NCBI GenBank assembly: GCA_017433375.1
Contig: JAFRHG010000019.1
Span: 56,637 to 120,636, forward strand
Direction of reading: 5' to 3'
Origin: Bacillota bacterium
Lineage (GTDB): Bacteria; Bacillota; Clostridia; Peptostreptococcales; Anaerovoracaceae
DNA length: 64,000 nt
Shown here: in pieces, positions 1 to 13,900 of the stretch
Position numbering within the stretch: position 1 is the first letter of the stretch
How the letters are laid out: every line of letters begins with the position of its first letter
The notes under the pieces: generated by a model
Told to the model about the DNA's origin: nothing
What the model saw: the letters and a program-made list of their open reading frames with translations, nothing else
The model's database searches: none
Translations under genes and position numbers: made by a program

Positions 1-1
1 T

Positions 2-1576
2 GATGACGCCCTGAGAGAAGGGGTAGCCTTTGAATACGAACTCTATGAGAAGATTCCCCAGGGAGCTGCGAACAACAATGACGGGACCTGGTCCCTGGCG
101 GACAGCGACGGCAACGTGACCGTGTACGACGGGATCCACCATACGAGGAAGCTGGAAGTGAAACTGATCGAGAATCCGGAATATGACTCGGGCGATCCCT
201 CTTCCGGCCCGGAGGAGATCATCTCGGTCATCGCCCATAAGGATGACAATGCAGACGATTTCTATATCGACAAAAATGGCGAGGAGAAACCGGTGAGCGA
301 ACTGCCCGGCTATGACGCCGCGCAGCACCACACCAAGGGCGGCGCGCCGATCTTCCATAACTACTACTTCCACCAGGTCATGGGTGAACTGATCATCAAA
401 AAGTCCTGGAAGGACGAAAACGATATGGACGAGATCCGGCCCGACTCCGTCAGGGTGAAGATCACCAGCGACGAGGACGATCCTCTGGAAAAGACGGAAA
501 CGATCACAAGAGACGCCCAGGGACATATGCAGATCAAGGTCACCGGCCTGCCGATCTATTCGGACAAGTTTGACCGGACGACCCGAAGCATGAAGAGAAT
601 CAAGTACACCGTGCAGGAGATCGAGGAGGGCGTCATCGACGGAACCGCCGAAGGATACGTCATCAGCTACGATACCACTATGCCTGTAGAACTGGAGGAG
701 CCGGGCAGCCCGTCCTACAAGGCGCTGGAGATCACGGTGATCAATACCCATACGCCCGTCCCCGGCGCCGTGGATGGCGACGAGACCTACGGCCTGGTGA
801 ACCAGCCCCAGAGGGGCACGCCGGATTATGAGGTCAATCCGCGCAATCCGATGAAAGCCAAGCATCTGGTCATCCCCGAGGGGGCGACTCAGGATGATGA
901 CGGCTGGGTGATCATTCCGGGAGAAGGGAAGTACTTCCTCAACCACGATGATGAGCGGACCGTCACATTCATTCCCGAAAAGGACTACTGGGGCGACCCG
1001 ACACCCATCGAGGTGTTCTGTGAGGACAAGCTGGGCAACACGTCCAAGGCGACCTACACGCCTCACGTGAAGAAGCCCAGAGTCGAGGAGGAAACCATCA
1101 CCAGAACCATCCACTTCACCTACGACACGAAGGACGGGAGAAAGGTAGTCGAGGACGTGGTGCAGAAGGTGACCATCTCCCGTACGGAGACCAAGATCGA
1201 TCCGAAGACTGGAAAGAGCCTGGAGTGGTCCGACTGGACCTCCGCGACCTTCCCGTCCATACCCAACCCGGACGACGCGGCCGAGCCCGGTTACACGACC
1301 AGCGACAGCGTTCCGTCACTTACCGTCAACAAACCCGGCAAGGTGGACGATGTATACGTGGTCTACACGAAGCAGCCTGAACCGACGCCCCCCAATAAGG
1401 ACGACAAGCACGGGAAGGGCAGCCATGGAAAAAGCGGTAACGGAAAGAGCAGCAGCGTATCCGGCAGCACCGGAGATAGGGCCATGCCGATGATTTTCGC
1501 CGGCCTCATGACCCTGGCGGCTATCGCCCTGGTCACCCTCCTGCTCCGGAGGCGCAGGGAGCAGCCCAGGGAGTAG
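2..1576 (+). CDS. Large isopeptide-domain surface protein, C-terminal part (5' end outside window)
   Basis: The reading frame is open from base 2, so this is the 3' end of a larger gene; the GTG at 116 is internal, not a start. Order seen: the end of an FctA/Spy0128-like domain (FEYELYEKIP, then YDGIHHTRKLEV), a CnaB-like domain (KKSWKDENDMDEIRPDSVRVK to ITVINTH), a CshA-fibril-like segment (TVTFIPEKDYWGD, then ATYTP), a Mub B2-like domain (TITRTIHFTYDTKDG to VDDVYVVYTK), a Lys/Gly/Ser linker, then GSTGD, one membrane helix and an RRRR tail. Such proteins are exported and fixed to the cell wall as adhesins, and the domains are expected to carry internal Lys-Asn bonds. There is no LPxTG; SGSTGD sits where the sorting motif should be, and the same pattern recurs in the next gene. 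Family assignment is firm, ligand unknown. Confidence 0.85.
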   Translation, partial: DDALREGVAFEYELYEKIPQGAANNNDGTWSLADSDGNVTVYDGIHHTRKLEVKLIENPEYDSGDPSSGPEEIISVIAHKDDNADDFYIDKNGEEKPVSELPGYDAAQHHTKGGAPIFHNYYFHQVMGELIIKKSWKDENDMDEIRPDSVRVKITSDEDDPLEKTETITRDAQGHMQIKVTGLPIYSDKFDRTTRSMKRIKYTVQEIEEGVIDGTAEGYVISYDTTMPVELEEPGSPSYKALEITVINTHTPVPGAVDGDETYGLVNQPQRGTPDYEVNPRNPMKAKHLVIPEGATQDDDGWVIIPGEGKYFLNHDDERTVTFIPEKDYWGDPTPIEVFCEDKLGNTSKATYTPHVKKPRVEEETITRTIHFTYDTKDGRKVVEDVVQKVTISRTETKIDPKTGKSLEWSDWTSATFPSIPNPDDAAEPGYTTSDSVPSLTVNKPGKVDDVYVVYTKQPEPTPPNKDDKHGKGSHGKSGNGKSSSVSGSTGDRAMPMIFAGLMTLAAIALVTLLLRRRREQPRE

Positions 1577-1630
1577 CCCCCGGCAACGGCAGCCGCCCTC
1601 CCGCCCCCGGGAGCGCAATGAAGGTCAGCA

Positions 1631-1668
1631 AATGGCCTGATGCTTCGGAATAGATGCATCAGGCCATT
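1631..1668 (+). terminator. Hairpin after the first adhesin gene
   Basis: A perfect 13-bp inverted repeat (aatggcctgatgc at 1631-1643 and its complement at 1656-1668, 12-nt loop) lies 55 bases after the stop codon. Only a short T-rich stretch follows, so it may be a weak terminator or a 3' stabilising hairpin. Confidence 0.6.
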
Positions 1669-1706
1669 ATTTCTGCGGGGCGGACAGTAGTACCATTTTT
1701 TTCTTG

Positions 1707-1729
1707 AAATACCATATAATGTGGTATTT
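1707..1729 (+). promoter_or_regulatory. Palindrome enclosing a -10-like TATAAT
   Basis: Perfect 8-bp arms, aaatacca (1707-1714) and tggtattt (1722-1729), flank tataatg, which contains a consensus -10 box at 1715-1720. A comparable arrangement occurs before 30198 and before 34064, each upstream of a cell-surface or coiled-coil gene. I read it as a candidate operator overlapping a promoter for the giant adhesin gene; a hairpin role cannot be excluded. Confidence 0.4.
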
Positions 1730-1804
1730 CTTTCGTTTTTCACGCCTGATCGGAAAAATACACAAATAGACTCAAAAAGAGTGGGAATCTTTACCGAATC
1801 CGTC

Positions 1805-1833
1805 TTGTATTTCACCATCAAAAGAAGTAGTAT
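1805..1833 (+). promoter_or_regulatory. Second candidate promoter of the giant adhesin gene
   Basis: TTGTAT (1805-1810), a 17-bp spacer and TAGTAT (1828-1833), followed by an AT-rich run, give a plausible sigma-A promoter about 110 bases before the start codon. The rest of 1577-1947 holds the terminator hairpin and the palindrome; I see no gene in it. Confidence 0.45.
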
Positions 1834-1947
1834 ATATATGTATATTTTTACCCAGCGCAAAAGGCACCGATCCGATGCCATGTTTTGCGCTAGGTCGTTA
1901 TTGATGTTCGCACGGAATCATTCCATTACTACTGAGGGTCTACGACT

Positions 1948-4900
1948 ATGGCGAAGAGCGACAGGAATCACAGACAGGCAAAGGCAATTCTTCCCGGGAT
2001 CACCATCCGGACAAAGGCAACCGCGCCGGGGGCCGGAAAGATCCCTGCTGACCTACAAGTGAATACGGGCAGCACCCAGCCGAAGAGACACACGCTCCTC
2101 GCCGTTCTTCTTGCGGTCATTTTGGCGTTGACGGGAATGACCGTGGCGGTCTTCGCCACCGACGCCACCCACGATACCGCGGGGAATGCGGTGCCCGGCG
2201 TATCCCAGGGAAGCGATAAATACGAATTCCTCTCTCCCGCATCCAACGGGACCATCGACCTGGACCTGAATGTCCTGGGCGACCGCAGCGTCATGACCCA
2301 GGCCGCCATGAAGCCGGTGCTGACGGAAGAAGCGACAAACATGGGACTGGTGGTTACCCAGGTCGCCGAGGGCGGGCAGAATGTGTGGTACGTGGGCGTC
2401 GACGGCAATGTGGCCGAACTGAAGCATGACGTGACCAACTACTTCAACGGCGATCTCTTCTCCTACACCTACAAGAACGCGGCGACCCTGCCCAACGGGG
2501 ACAAGGCCAACGTGAAGATCGCCTTCTCCGACATGGAACTGGAGCTGTGGGACAGCAACCATGTCAGCGGTGGGGATAAGTTACTGGATGACTACAAGTT
2601 CAAGAACAACATCGCCCTCATCGCCAGCGGGACGAAGCTGTGGGCCTATGCGACAAATGCTTATACCAATGACAATCTTACCCGTTACGGGTTCAGGATC
2701 AAGATCAAGACCCAGATCGTGGACGACCAGGGGAATCCCATCCAGACGGTCACCATCGACGGCAAGCAGGTGCCGGCCACCTTCTACTACCCCATGGTGG
2801 ACATCGATGTGATCCGGAACAGCAACTCCTGGGATTACCTCCACAATTCCACCACCATCAGAGTGAACGACGCCTATCGGTCGACGGGCATCAACCGGTC
2901 CTTCTCCGAGATGTACCGGATCGAGACCGCCGACAGCGGCCTGCGCCGGGACGCCAACGGAAACTTCGTCTACGTCCCCGGACCGAAGGATGTCCTCGTC
3001 ATTAAAGACACAAATGCAACCATTCGCCCGGATAAGACGGAGAACTACGCCCTGTCCACGAAGCAGGACTCCAACGGAGGCATCCGCTTCTACCACGGAG
3101 AAACGGATAATCAAGGAGGGTCGTACCGGCCCGGCAGATACGGCTCGAACGATGTAGACCCGGGCACCTACCGGACCGGCTTTGTGTCCGCCGTGGACAA
3201 CAGCAAGGGCCTGGCCCTGTCCTGCTGGATGTCCGGCGGACACGATCAGCCCATGCAGTCCTACGTCTGCGCGGCGGGCAATTCCCCCATCGTCTGGCAT
3301 AAGATCAAGTCCTCCTCGACCCTGGGCGGGACCATCCAGACCACGGAGTTCGGCAACAGCCACGAGAACCTGAAGAACTCCGGCGACGTGCTCCAGCCCG
3401 GCACCTACCTGATCCCCGAGCACAGAAAAAAGACCGTCTACACCATGACCCCGGAGAAGGGGTACGAGCTGAGTGACTTCACCATCAGCTACAAGGATGA
3501 GCAGGGCACAGTGCACAAGACGGCCCTGACCTCCGATCAGATCGCCAGGCTGAAGGAGGAGGGCAAACTGGTGCTCTCCGATGCCCTCTACGCCAGCACC
3601 GCCGTGGAGGACAACAACGGAGGAGACCACGCCGGCATACCAGGCTACACCTACACCTACACCTATGCGCCAAAGGACGGCACCATCTACTACGATACGG
3701 AGACGGGCATCGACACCTTTGACTTCTACGACAACAGCTACGACCATGAGATCCACGTGGGCTGGACCCAGATCCCCGAGGCGGTCAACGCCACCAAGCA
3801 TTGGAACGACAACAACAGCATCCAGACCCGCCGGGATGTCCTGCTCCACATCGACGTCAAGTCGGAATCCATGTCCGGCGGCATGACCGTTACCCGGACC
3901 ATGAAGGACGTCCTTCCCGCCCAGCTCATTCCCGCCGGCGCCTCCGGCAGCGATCTGATCAAGTCCTGGGGCAAGGTGAATCCCTATACCGCCGCGGACG
4001 GAACGCCCATTGAGCGGGTCGAGAATCTGCCTACGGAGGACGAGCTGGGGAACAGCCTCCTCTGGATGTCCCGGTACACCCAGAACGGCCTGCGCTACAT
4101 CGCCACCTCCACCTATACGGAGACGGCAGCGTACAAGAACACCACCACCGGAGAACTCCTGGCCTATCTGCCCGAATACAGCATCCTGGACGGCGTCACC
4201 CGTGTGTCCTATAAATGGAGCGGGAACACGGTGACGGCCTACACGGATCCGGAGGACGACACCACGGCGGTTCCCGGAATGGTTTACGAGTACAAGGCTT
4301 CAGGAGTCTACCGCCATTCCGACGGAAACATGACGGAAACCCTTCCCACGAAAACGAAGCCGGGAACGGGCGGCGTGCCGGCGGACGATCTGAAGGATGA
4401 GGTGACCGGCAAAGTCCACACCTTCACCACGAAGACCGAGCACGTGGTCAACGTGCTTCCCCGCTACGACGAGGACGGCGGCGAGATCCAGTACATTATC
4501 CGGGAGACCCTGGACGACGGCTCCGATGTTTACACCGATGATCCCTCCAGGGGCCTGGAAGGGTACACCACCGAGGTCACCCAGAACGCCTATACCTACA
4601 CGTCCCTGAGCATCGGCGGCAGGGCCCTGAGCGCGGAGACCCAGAACTACGATGTGGACAATACCCTGAAGGTCGTTAACGAACCGGATAATACAGAGCT
4701 TCAGGTCACCAAGAAATGGAGTGACGACGGGGATACTTCCGTCGCCAACAAGAATCACACCCCGGCCCAGGTGGCCAGGGATCTTCACCTGTACAGAAAC
4801 GGCGAGGACATCACCAGCGAGGTTCTGGAAAGTTACGACCTGGCTGCCGGAACCTACGTGTCGAAGAAGCACGACGCGTCGGGAGACAATACGGTCTACG

Positions 4901-7900
4901 TCGATGCCAATAACGAGATCCAGTACACCCAGATTAAAGCCTATCGGCGGATCGACCCCACGCCCGAAGGGGATCTGAAGGAGAGCCTCCCGGCCTATCG
5001 CAGCGCCGATGCCAGCGAGGTCTATTTCCACGATTATCCCTCCGGATATGTGAAGGAAGACGGAACAAAGGTGGCTAAACTTCCCGACGGCGCGGTCAGG
5101 CTGGTCTACATCGTCAATGCAGCGGGGGACGAGTTCACCTACACCTATGAGACAAGGTCCATCAACTACGATGCGGTGGCTAATCCGGTGGATACGGATC
5201 TGGATATCTACTACGAAAAGGGTTCCAACAACGAGTATACCCTGACCCAGGACACCACGGTTGACCCCAGCAAAACCTACTACACCCAGACCATCACCAA
5301 GACGACTCACGCGGTAAAATACAAGTCCTTCACCGCTTACAAGAAGAAGGACGGAACCATCACCCTTACTCCGCCGCCCGACAGCCTGAAGAAGGGCAAG
5401 GATTACCTGACCATCCTGGACAACGGAGACGGAACGTTCACCTATAAAGTGGAAGATATTCCTGCCTACATTAATGTAGCCGGCGTCATGGTCCCCGCAT
5501 CCTACTACATCGGAGAGACCAGCGGTGTGCTGACCAACTACATCGATCCTTCCTATACCGACGGCGACAGGACCGCGAATGACGGCACCGTCACCAACAC
5601 GGAGAAGATCATCGTCGAGGCGGAGAAGAAGTGGCGTGACAACGATAACAAATTGGATCAGCGGCAGGATGTCGCCCTGCACCTGGACGCCACCCTCAAG
5701 GTAAAGAATGGCGCCTCCACTGTGGACGGGACCATTCGGGATATCCTGCCGGCGATCCTCATCAAGAAGACTGATACGGGAGCAAACCTGAAGGCGGAAT
5801 GGGGGACGACCCAGGATTACGGCAAGAACGGCACGAAGCGGGCCGTAACCAATGACATCATCTACACCTATAACGGAGCGAACAGCACCAACCTGCCAAA
5901 GGACAGCGCGGGGAACCCGATCACCTACGTTCCGGAGATTGGCAACGACGGCCTCCGCTATGTGGGTTACGTCAGCTACGCCAAGGTGAAGGGATACCGG
6001 GAAACCGACTCCACCTGGGCGCCCGTTGCGGGCAGGGAACCCATCGGGGAGCTGCCGACGATCACCCCCCAGGGAAAGACGATCACCTGGACCGAAAACG
6101 GAAACAACTATAGCGGGATCTATTATGACCAGAACAGCAATCCCCACTATCTCTACTATACCAGGACGGACATCTACCGCCACGCCAACGGCGACTATGT
6201 CCTCCTGCCGCCCAGCAAGACCGGGCAGGACACCCAGAACGACAACGCGGTCTACGACATCGTGAAGTATGCGGAGGACGACAGTGTCTGGACAGGCATC
6301 GTGTCCGATGTGGGACTGCTCAGCACCAAGACCCATTACTTCATCGTCAACAAGCTGCCACGCTACGACGAGCAGGGCAACGAGATCGTCTACTCCATCC
6401 GGGAGACCCTTGCCGACGGCGGCGATGTGGCAGCCAACGACCCCAACAAGGGATTGAAGGGTTACACCACTCAGATCGATACCTGGAATCAGTTTGAGAC
6501 CACCGTGGACGGCAACAAGGTCGTGGTGAAGAACGGCAAAGTGATCAACGCCCTCTACAGCGTCGGCCTGGTCGGCCTCAAGGCGGACAAGGTCCTGGAC
6601 GGCCGCGCCTTCAAGGGCGGCAGCGGCGAAGATGACTTCGCCTTCATGGTCACCGGCAAAAACAACACCCCCATGCCCGTGGCCATCGATGGAAACACGA
6701 AGATCGAAGATGTGCTCAGCGACTCCGCGGAGGCCGCGGAGGTCGTCAGACACCTGAAGGGCAGCGATGCGGAAGGCTCCGTCAGAGGAACGGTGGATTT
6801 CGGCGTCATCGCCTACACCAGATCGGATCTGAAGGACAGGGAAGTCACTTACGGAGATACGTCGGATCCTGAAAAGCTCACCATCGCTGAGCGGGATTCC
6901 GTGCGTTACTGGACGACCAGAGCACAGAAGACCGACGACAACGACCAGCCCATCTATCTCGACGGTGACGGCAACGAAACCACCGACGCCACGGATCCGG
7001 CCACGGGAGATCCCAATACGCCGGTCATGGTCGATGTCAAAACCTATGACCTGAGCCGGGCCAACCAGAAGACGGCCTTCGAAGCCCTTTCCGATACGGA
7101 GAGGAACTCCGCCGTCGGAACTGTGGAGTACAACGAGTTCACCTACCAGATCATGGAGAACCCCCAGGACAGCGACAGCGGCGACTCCAGGATCATCAAA
7201 AACGATAAAAACATCAGAGAGATCACCGTCAACGTCCTCTTCGATCAGCTGAAGGAGGAGATGCTGGTCAGCGCCAAAGATGATGAAGGAAACTTCATCA
7301 CCGGAGCGGACGCGACGGTCAAGGAGGACAGCGACAGGGCCGCGCCGAAGGTGATCCTGACCAGCGTGTTCTTTGAAAACGAATACAAGGCGGAAGGAAC
7401 CTACGCCCCCGAGGCGACCAAGGTGCTCAACGGACGCGCCTTGAAGAAGGATCAGTTCTCCTTCAGCCTGAAGGCTGTCGACACCCAGGAAGTGGACGCC
7501 AACGGCAATCCGGTGACCTGGCCTGACGGCGGAGCGACGAAGAAGCTCATCGACGTCAAGGCGGCGGATACGCCTATGCCGGAGGGTACAGACAAGGGCG
7601 ATACCGCTTCGGCGTCCAACGACGCGAAGCAGCTGGGGATCCTCGCCAGCCTGACCAATAAGACGGGAACCGACCGGATCACAGGCCCCGTTGACTTTGC
7701 AGACATCACATATTCTACCGACGACCTGAAGAAGACGCTGGTCTACAACGGCACGCCCACAAAGGCCCAGTACGAGGCGGGCATGCGCAAGTCGACGGCG
7801 GATGAGAAGAAGCGCGTCGCCCAGTGGACCTGGACCAGCGGCGGCAAGACCTATGTCTTCGGGTCCATCCCCGACGAGGCAAAGGCAACGGTTACCGTGG

Positions 7901-10900
7901 ACGGAATAGAGAAGACGGTCACCTACGCCGAGGCCACCGATGCCCAGCGCAAGGCGGCCATGGGCGACACGACCTCCAGCAAGTGGACCGCTGACGGCAA
8001 GACCTTCATCGCGCCCACATCCTACAACGTCACCATCCCCGACGACGCGACAGCGACCATCGGCGGACGGCAGGTGACCTATGCCCAGGCCAGCGCCGAG
8101 GAAAAGGCGGATGACACCATCCTCTGGACAAAGGGCAGCGACAAATACAGCCTCAGCAACAAATATCTGATCCCCGACAGCGCCACGGGAGAACTCTATC
8201 TGGAGAAGCGCGCCTTCACCTATGAGATGTGGGAGAACATCCCCGCCGGCGCCACGGCGAAGATCGGATCGACGGAATACACCTACGAAGATGCTCTGGC
8301 CGAACTGGAAAAGGATGAACCGGCCATCACCGCACAGCAGGTGGAGAAGGCCGCCTGGTTCCTCAACGGCTACACCTATGACACGGCAAGATACACGGTC
8401 CGCGTCAAGGTGACCGACAACAAGGACGGCACCGTGTCCGCAACAGGCTGGCTGGTCACCGTCAACGATCAGGGCAAGGAAGTCGAGACGGAGATCAACG
8501 ACCGGGATGACATCCTCTTCACCAACGCCTACGATCCCCAGAACAAGGTGCAGATCACCGCGAAGAAGATCTGGGATGACGAGGACAACACCTACAAGAC
8601 CAGAGGAGATGTCACTCTCCATCTGGATGCCAACGTGGAGAGAAACGGCAGGACCGTGACCATATCCGACGTCCGTCCGGCACAGACCATCAAAAAGGAC
8701 AGCACGGGTACGGCTCTGACCGTCGTCTGGGGCGAGGACGTCTACCGCCGGGCCAACTCCGACGGCGACTACTACGGCCCGGGCAGCAAGGCATCCACCC
8801 AGTTCCCGGCCACGCCGGAGGGCTGCACCCTGCGGATGGAATCCCGGGATGACGGCATCTACTACATCTTCGAGAAGGAAGACGATCAAGGCGGTGTCCA
8901 GATCGTGGAAGAGTGGTTCTACGACGTCCTCTTCGAAGAGACCGAGGCGGGCGAGAAGATCACCTACTCCCTGCGGGAGGATGTTGTGCCCGGTTATACC
9001 ACGGAAATCGTCGGCGAGGACTGGAACGATGACGGCGAGCTGAAGACCCGCAACTTCAACGTGACGAACCGGTACGTCAGCGGCAATGTCGCCCTCAGAG
9101 CCACCAAGTATCTGGACGGCCGCGCCTTTAAGGATGGCGATAAATTCACCTTCGTCCTCAGCGGTGAGGACGGTTCCCCCATGCCTCGCCAGCTCGACGG
9201 GAATACGGGAACGAAGCCCGACCGAGCGGAAGCGGATATGACGGCGGGCAACGGCTTCACCGTGGGTGAAGTGCGCGGTGAAGTCGACTTCGGCACCCTG
9301 GTGTTCAACGCCGCGGATCTGGAGGAGAAGGATGTCACCTTCGGCCAGCTGACCGATGAGGGCAAGGTGGCCCAGCGGGATTCCGTCCGCTACTGGACGG
9401 TGAAGAAGCAGCGCGTCAACGATGAAGGCGCCCCGCTTTACATCGATAAGGACGGCAACGAGACCACGGCCGCCCAGGATCCCGTATCGGGCGAAGACAA
9501 CGCCAAAGCCACCGTGGATACGGTCTACGACATGAACAGCGCCGAAGACCTGACCGCTTTCAAGGACCTCGATGAGGCCACCCGGAATGCGGCAGAAGGC
9601 GTTATCTACGAAAACGAGTTTACGTATACCGTCACCGAGAAGGCCACGGGCAAAGGCAACGCCGACCAGGACACGGCCTACCTATCCAATGACACGAAGA
9701 CGGCGAAGGTGACCTTAAACGTTCTCTTCGATCAGACGGGACAGGGCAGGATCCTGTTCAGTTCGAAGCGGTTCAACGAGGCAAAGGCCTCCACCCGCTT
9801 CGGTGATCTGGACAAGAAAGGCAATTTCACCGGCGATGACATTACGGATACGACGGATGACCTGGATCCCAAAGCCTTTGGCGAGAGCCTGTTCTTTACC
9901 AATGTCTATACATCCCGGGGCAGCTACACGCCGGAAATCACCAAGACCCTGACGGGACGTCCCCTGGAAAAGGGACAGTTCGGATTCAGGTGGACGGCGG
10001 TGGATACCATCGGTGAAACGATCGACATCGCCGGCGATGGCCAGACCCGGGAAGTGATCACGAAGAAGGCGGATACGCCGACACCGGGCACGGACCAGAC
10101 CGGCGAGCCTAACCACGATGTGGATGCCAGCCAGATCAATGATCTGGACAAGGCCGCCGCGACGGACCTCATCAAGGGCACCAACAGCATGAAGGGACCC
10201 GCCGCCTTTGAAGACATCACCTATACCAGCGATGATCTGAAGAAGACGGTGATCTACAACGATGATCCCACGAAGCAGCAGGCAGACGCGGGTATCCGCA
10301 GAGCCACCGACGGGGAAAAGAAGCAGGCCATCGAGTGGAGATGGAAGGCATCGAGGGAAGTGGGCGGAGAATCGGCGACCGTCTCCTACGTCTACGGACC
10401 TATCCCCGATGATGCCAAGCTGGCCGAAGCCCTTGTGGTCGACGGAAAGACCTACGGGGCGGGGCTTGCCTTTGCCGATGCCTCCGATCAGGTGAGAAAG
10501 GCGGCTCAGTCCGACAATCTGAATACCCTTTGGATCAAGGACGGCGAATACCGCATCGCACCGGCCTACTCCGATACGGGAGCAGTGACCAATGAGAGCA
10601 TCATCCCCGCCGGCGCGGTGGGTGAGATTGCCCTTGCCAGCAGAACCTTCACCTATATGGTGACGGAGAATGTGCCCCAGGCCGCTGTTTCCACGACGGC
10701 GATTACCACGCCCACAGGTGACAGGAAGATTTCCTACAGCGAGGCCATGACCCTGCTGAGCGAGGGAAAGATCGCCAGCAGCGATCTTTCCGGCAAGAAA
10801 TTTGAACTCCTGGGCGACAGCTATGACGGCTATTCCTATGACGGAACGGCCCACTTCGTCCAGGTGGCGGTCACCGACAACGGAGACGGCACCATCAGCA

Positions 10901-13900
10901 CCCAGGCCTACCGGGCGGTGAAGAAGAAGCTGGAGGAAGGACAGGATCACTGCGAGTATGTCCGGGGAACGGAGATCACCTCCGCCGATGATCTGGTCTT
11001 TGCGAACCTGTACAAGGCGAAGGGCGAAGTGGAGATCCGGGCCGAAAAGGTTCTGGAAGGCCGCAGCTTCAACGGCGAAAACGAGTTCACCTTTACCCTG
11101 AGCGCGAAGACTGCCGGCGCTCCCATGCCTCAGACCGCGACGAAGAAGATCAAGCCGACGACCGGCACTTCCTATCAGTTTGACTTCGGCACCATCACCT
11201 TTACCCACAGCGACCTGATGGGTACGGGCGATGATTTGAACAACTACATCGCCGACCGGGATAAGGACGGCAACTACAAGAAGACCTTCCTCTATGAGAT
11301 GAAGGAGACCAATGTGACGGGAACAGGTGTCAGCAAGGATAACCGCACTCTTCTGGTGGCTGTCACCGTCATCGAGGATAAGAACGGCAACATCACCGTG
11401 GCCGGAGTCAACACCGTGACCCAGCCGGCGGCCAGCGCGGCTGCTCTGGACGGCCTTGAGGAAGGATTCTATGTAGACAAGGCGAAGATGACCGGATACG
11501 GCCAGACCACCACCGGCGGCGAATCGGCGGAGAAGCCGGCTCACAGTCTGGTCAAGGGCGGCGTGTTCACCAACGGCTATCAGGCCAGCGGAACCGTCAG
11601 CATCAAAGCCACCAAGAAACTGGACAGCACCAGCACGACGCTGGAGGAGAGCCAGTTCCACTTCGAACTTCTGGGCAAGGAGATCGAAGAGGTAACGGAT
11701 CCTGACGAGATCACCGACGGGGATTACGATTATACCGTAGGCACCGGTGACGACACCAAATACTACAGATACGTATGGACCAAGGTCCTCGACACCAAAG
11801 GCAACGGCGCTCCGGCGGCATCTACGCTGGATGAAAATGGCTTTGGCGGCGAAGGCCTGATTGCCTTTGCCCCGGTGAACTATACCCTGAGCGGGCTGAA
11901 GGCTGACGCGGAGAACCATCTCTGCGAGTACAACGCCCAGACGAAGGAATGGACCTACACCTATAAGATCCGCGAGATCGTGCCCGCCATTTCCGGGCGG
12001 GCTACCGGCATCGAATACGATGACCACACGGCCACCGTACTGGTCGTCGTCAGCGACAGCCCCAGCGGAGACGGAACTCTTCTGGCGAAGAAGTATCTGG
12101 GCAGCGTCAGCGAAGCCAACCGCATTCCCGATACCGCCGCCGGAAACCGGATGGTCCTGTTCAGCAACCGGCTCAAGACCGTGGATATCCCCGTGCAGAA
12201 GACCTGGGAGGGCGCGCCCGTTGATGACGTCACCCTGCGGATCGAGCGTACCCTCATCGACCCGGTGAAGCGGGATGATGACGGCGATATCATTTACGAG
12301 GATGACGGTGTCACCCCGCAGATGAAGACGGAAGCGGAGATCAAGGCTGAGGCGGAAGCTCTGGCGGATAAGGGCGCCGATGTATGGAAGACCATCGGAC
12401 GGCGGGCTATCCTGGAGCGGAGCCAGTTCGACAAGACCAGCGGCGGAACGGTCATTTACGCACCGGAGCCGGATAACGCCCAGGAGGGAATCAAATACCT
12501 GGGTTACCGGGATGACTTCAATAAGAATCTGCCTCTCTTCGTCCGTGACGGCGACGAGATCAAACGGGCAGCTTACCGGATCATAGAAGATAACGCATCC
12601 AGCGAATACATCACCACCTATCAGAACCGCGTCTACGCCACCGACGGCACGCTGGACGATACCACCACGGCTTCCGCCGTGCCCATGATCGTCAAGAACA
12701 AGACCGTCGTGGAGGGTGTCGGCGATGTGGCCGGCGTCAAGCAGCTCATCGGACGTGACTGGATGAGCAATGACCAGTTCGAGTTTGTCCTGACCCCTGT
12801 GGGCCGGGCGGAATACGTGAACGTGGATGAGGATGGCCACATCGTCCCCGAGGGCGACGAGACCGCGGTCAAGAACATCATCCATCTGGATGATGACGGC
12901 AACGTGATCTACCAGAAGGAAAACGGACAGGTGATTCGGGCGATCCCCATGCCTTCTACGGATGAAGGGGAGCAGGTCATTTCCGATCAGCCGTCTACGG
13001 CGAAGGCGACCTACAGTTCCACCGACGTAGGTGTGGGCGAGAAACTGGGTGACTTCAACGACATCCAGTTCAAAGCGAAGGATCTGGATTACGATTCCGT
13101 GGACAAGCACCTCCAGGGTGACTTCTACTACACCCTGCGGGAGAAGATCCCCAATAACGCCGTGCTGGTGAACAAGGACACCAGAGAGGCCATCAAGGTC
13201 GAGGGCAGCACCGTAAGCTACAGCAGCTATCTGGCTGCCTACCAGGCGGGCACCAAGACCATCGAGGACTTTGCGGACACTTACTGGAAGGTCATCGATA
13301 CGGCGGGCTATGACGGCATCATTTATGACGGCACCATCCATACGGTCCGCATCAAGGTCAGGGCTACCCGCAACGAGAAGCTGGTGGTCCAGACTTCCTA
13401 TGACCAGGTGGACCAGGCGGCGGATCAGGTAGGATCCCTGTTTACGCCGGTGTTCAGCAACTACTATGCGCTGAAAGGTTCTATCCCGGGCGTCTTCTAC
13501 AAGGCCATCGAGGGACGTGACGTACAGAGCGAGGAGACCGGAGTCTGGAAGGATACGGATGAGTTTACCTTCACCCTCTACTCCTTCAACGGAACGGACA
13601 GCGCCATGCCGGGAGACAGCGGCCTGACGCCGGAGCAGCTGGCCGGGGATCTTACACCGGAGCAGCTGGCTCAGTACAACACCCGGACGGCAACCGTCGA
13701 CATCAATAGTGACTTTGTGGAGGGCAGCAACAAGACCACGAAGATCGGCACCTTCGGCGACGTGAAGTTCACCGAGGACAACCTCTACGCCATTGACAAG
13801 ACCGGACAGGAAACGGGAACCAAGGGCGCCAGATACGGAGTCTATTACTACGTCTTCACGGAAGACGATCTTGATCCCTTCAAGGTGGACGACCTCAACA

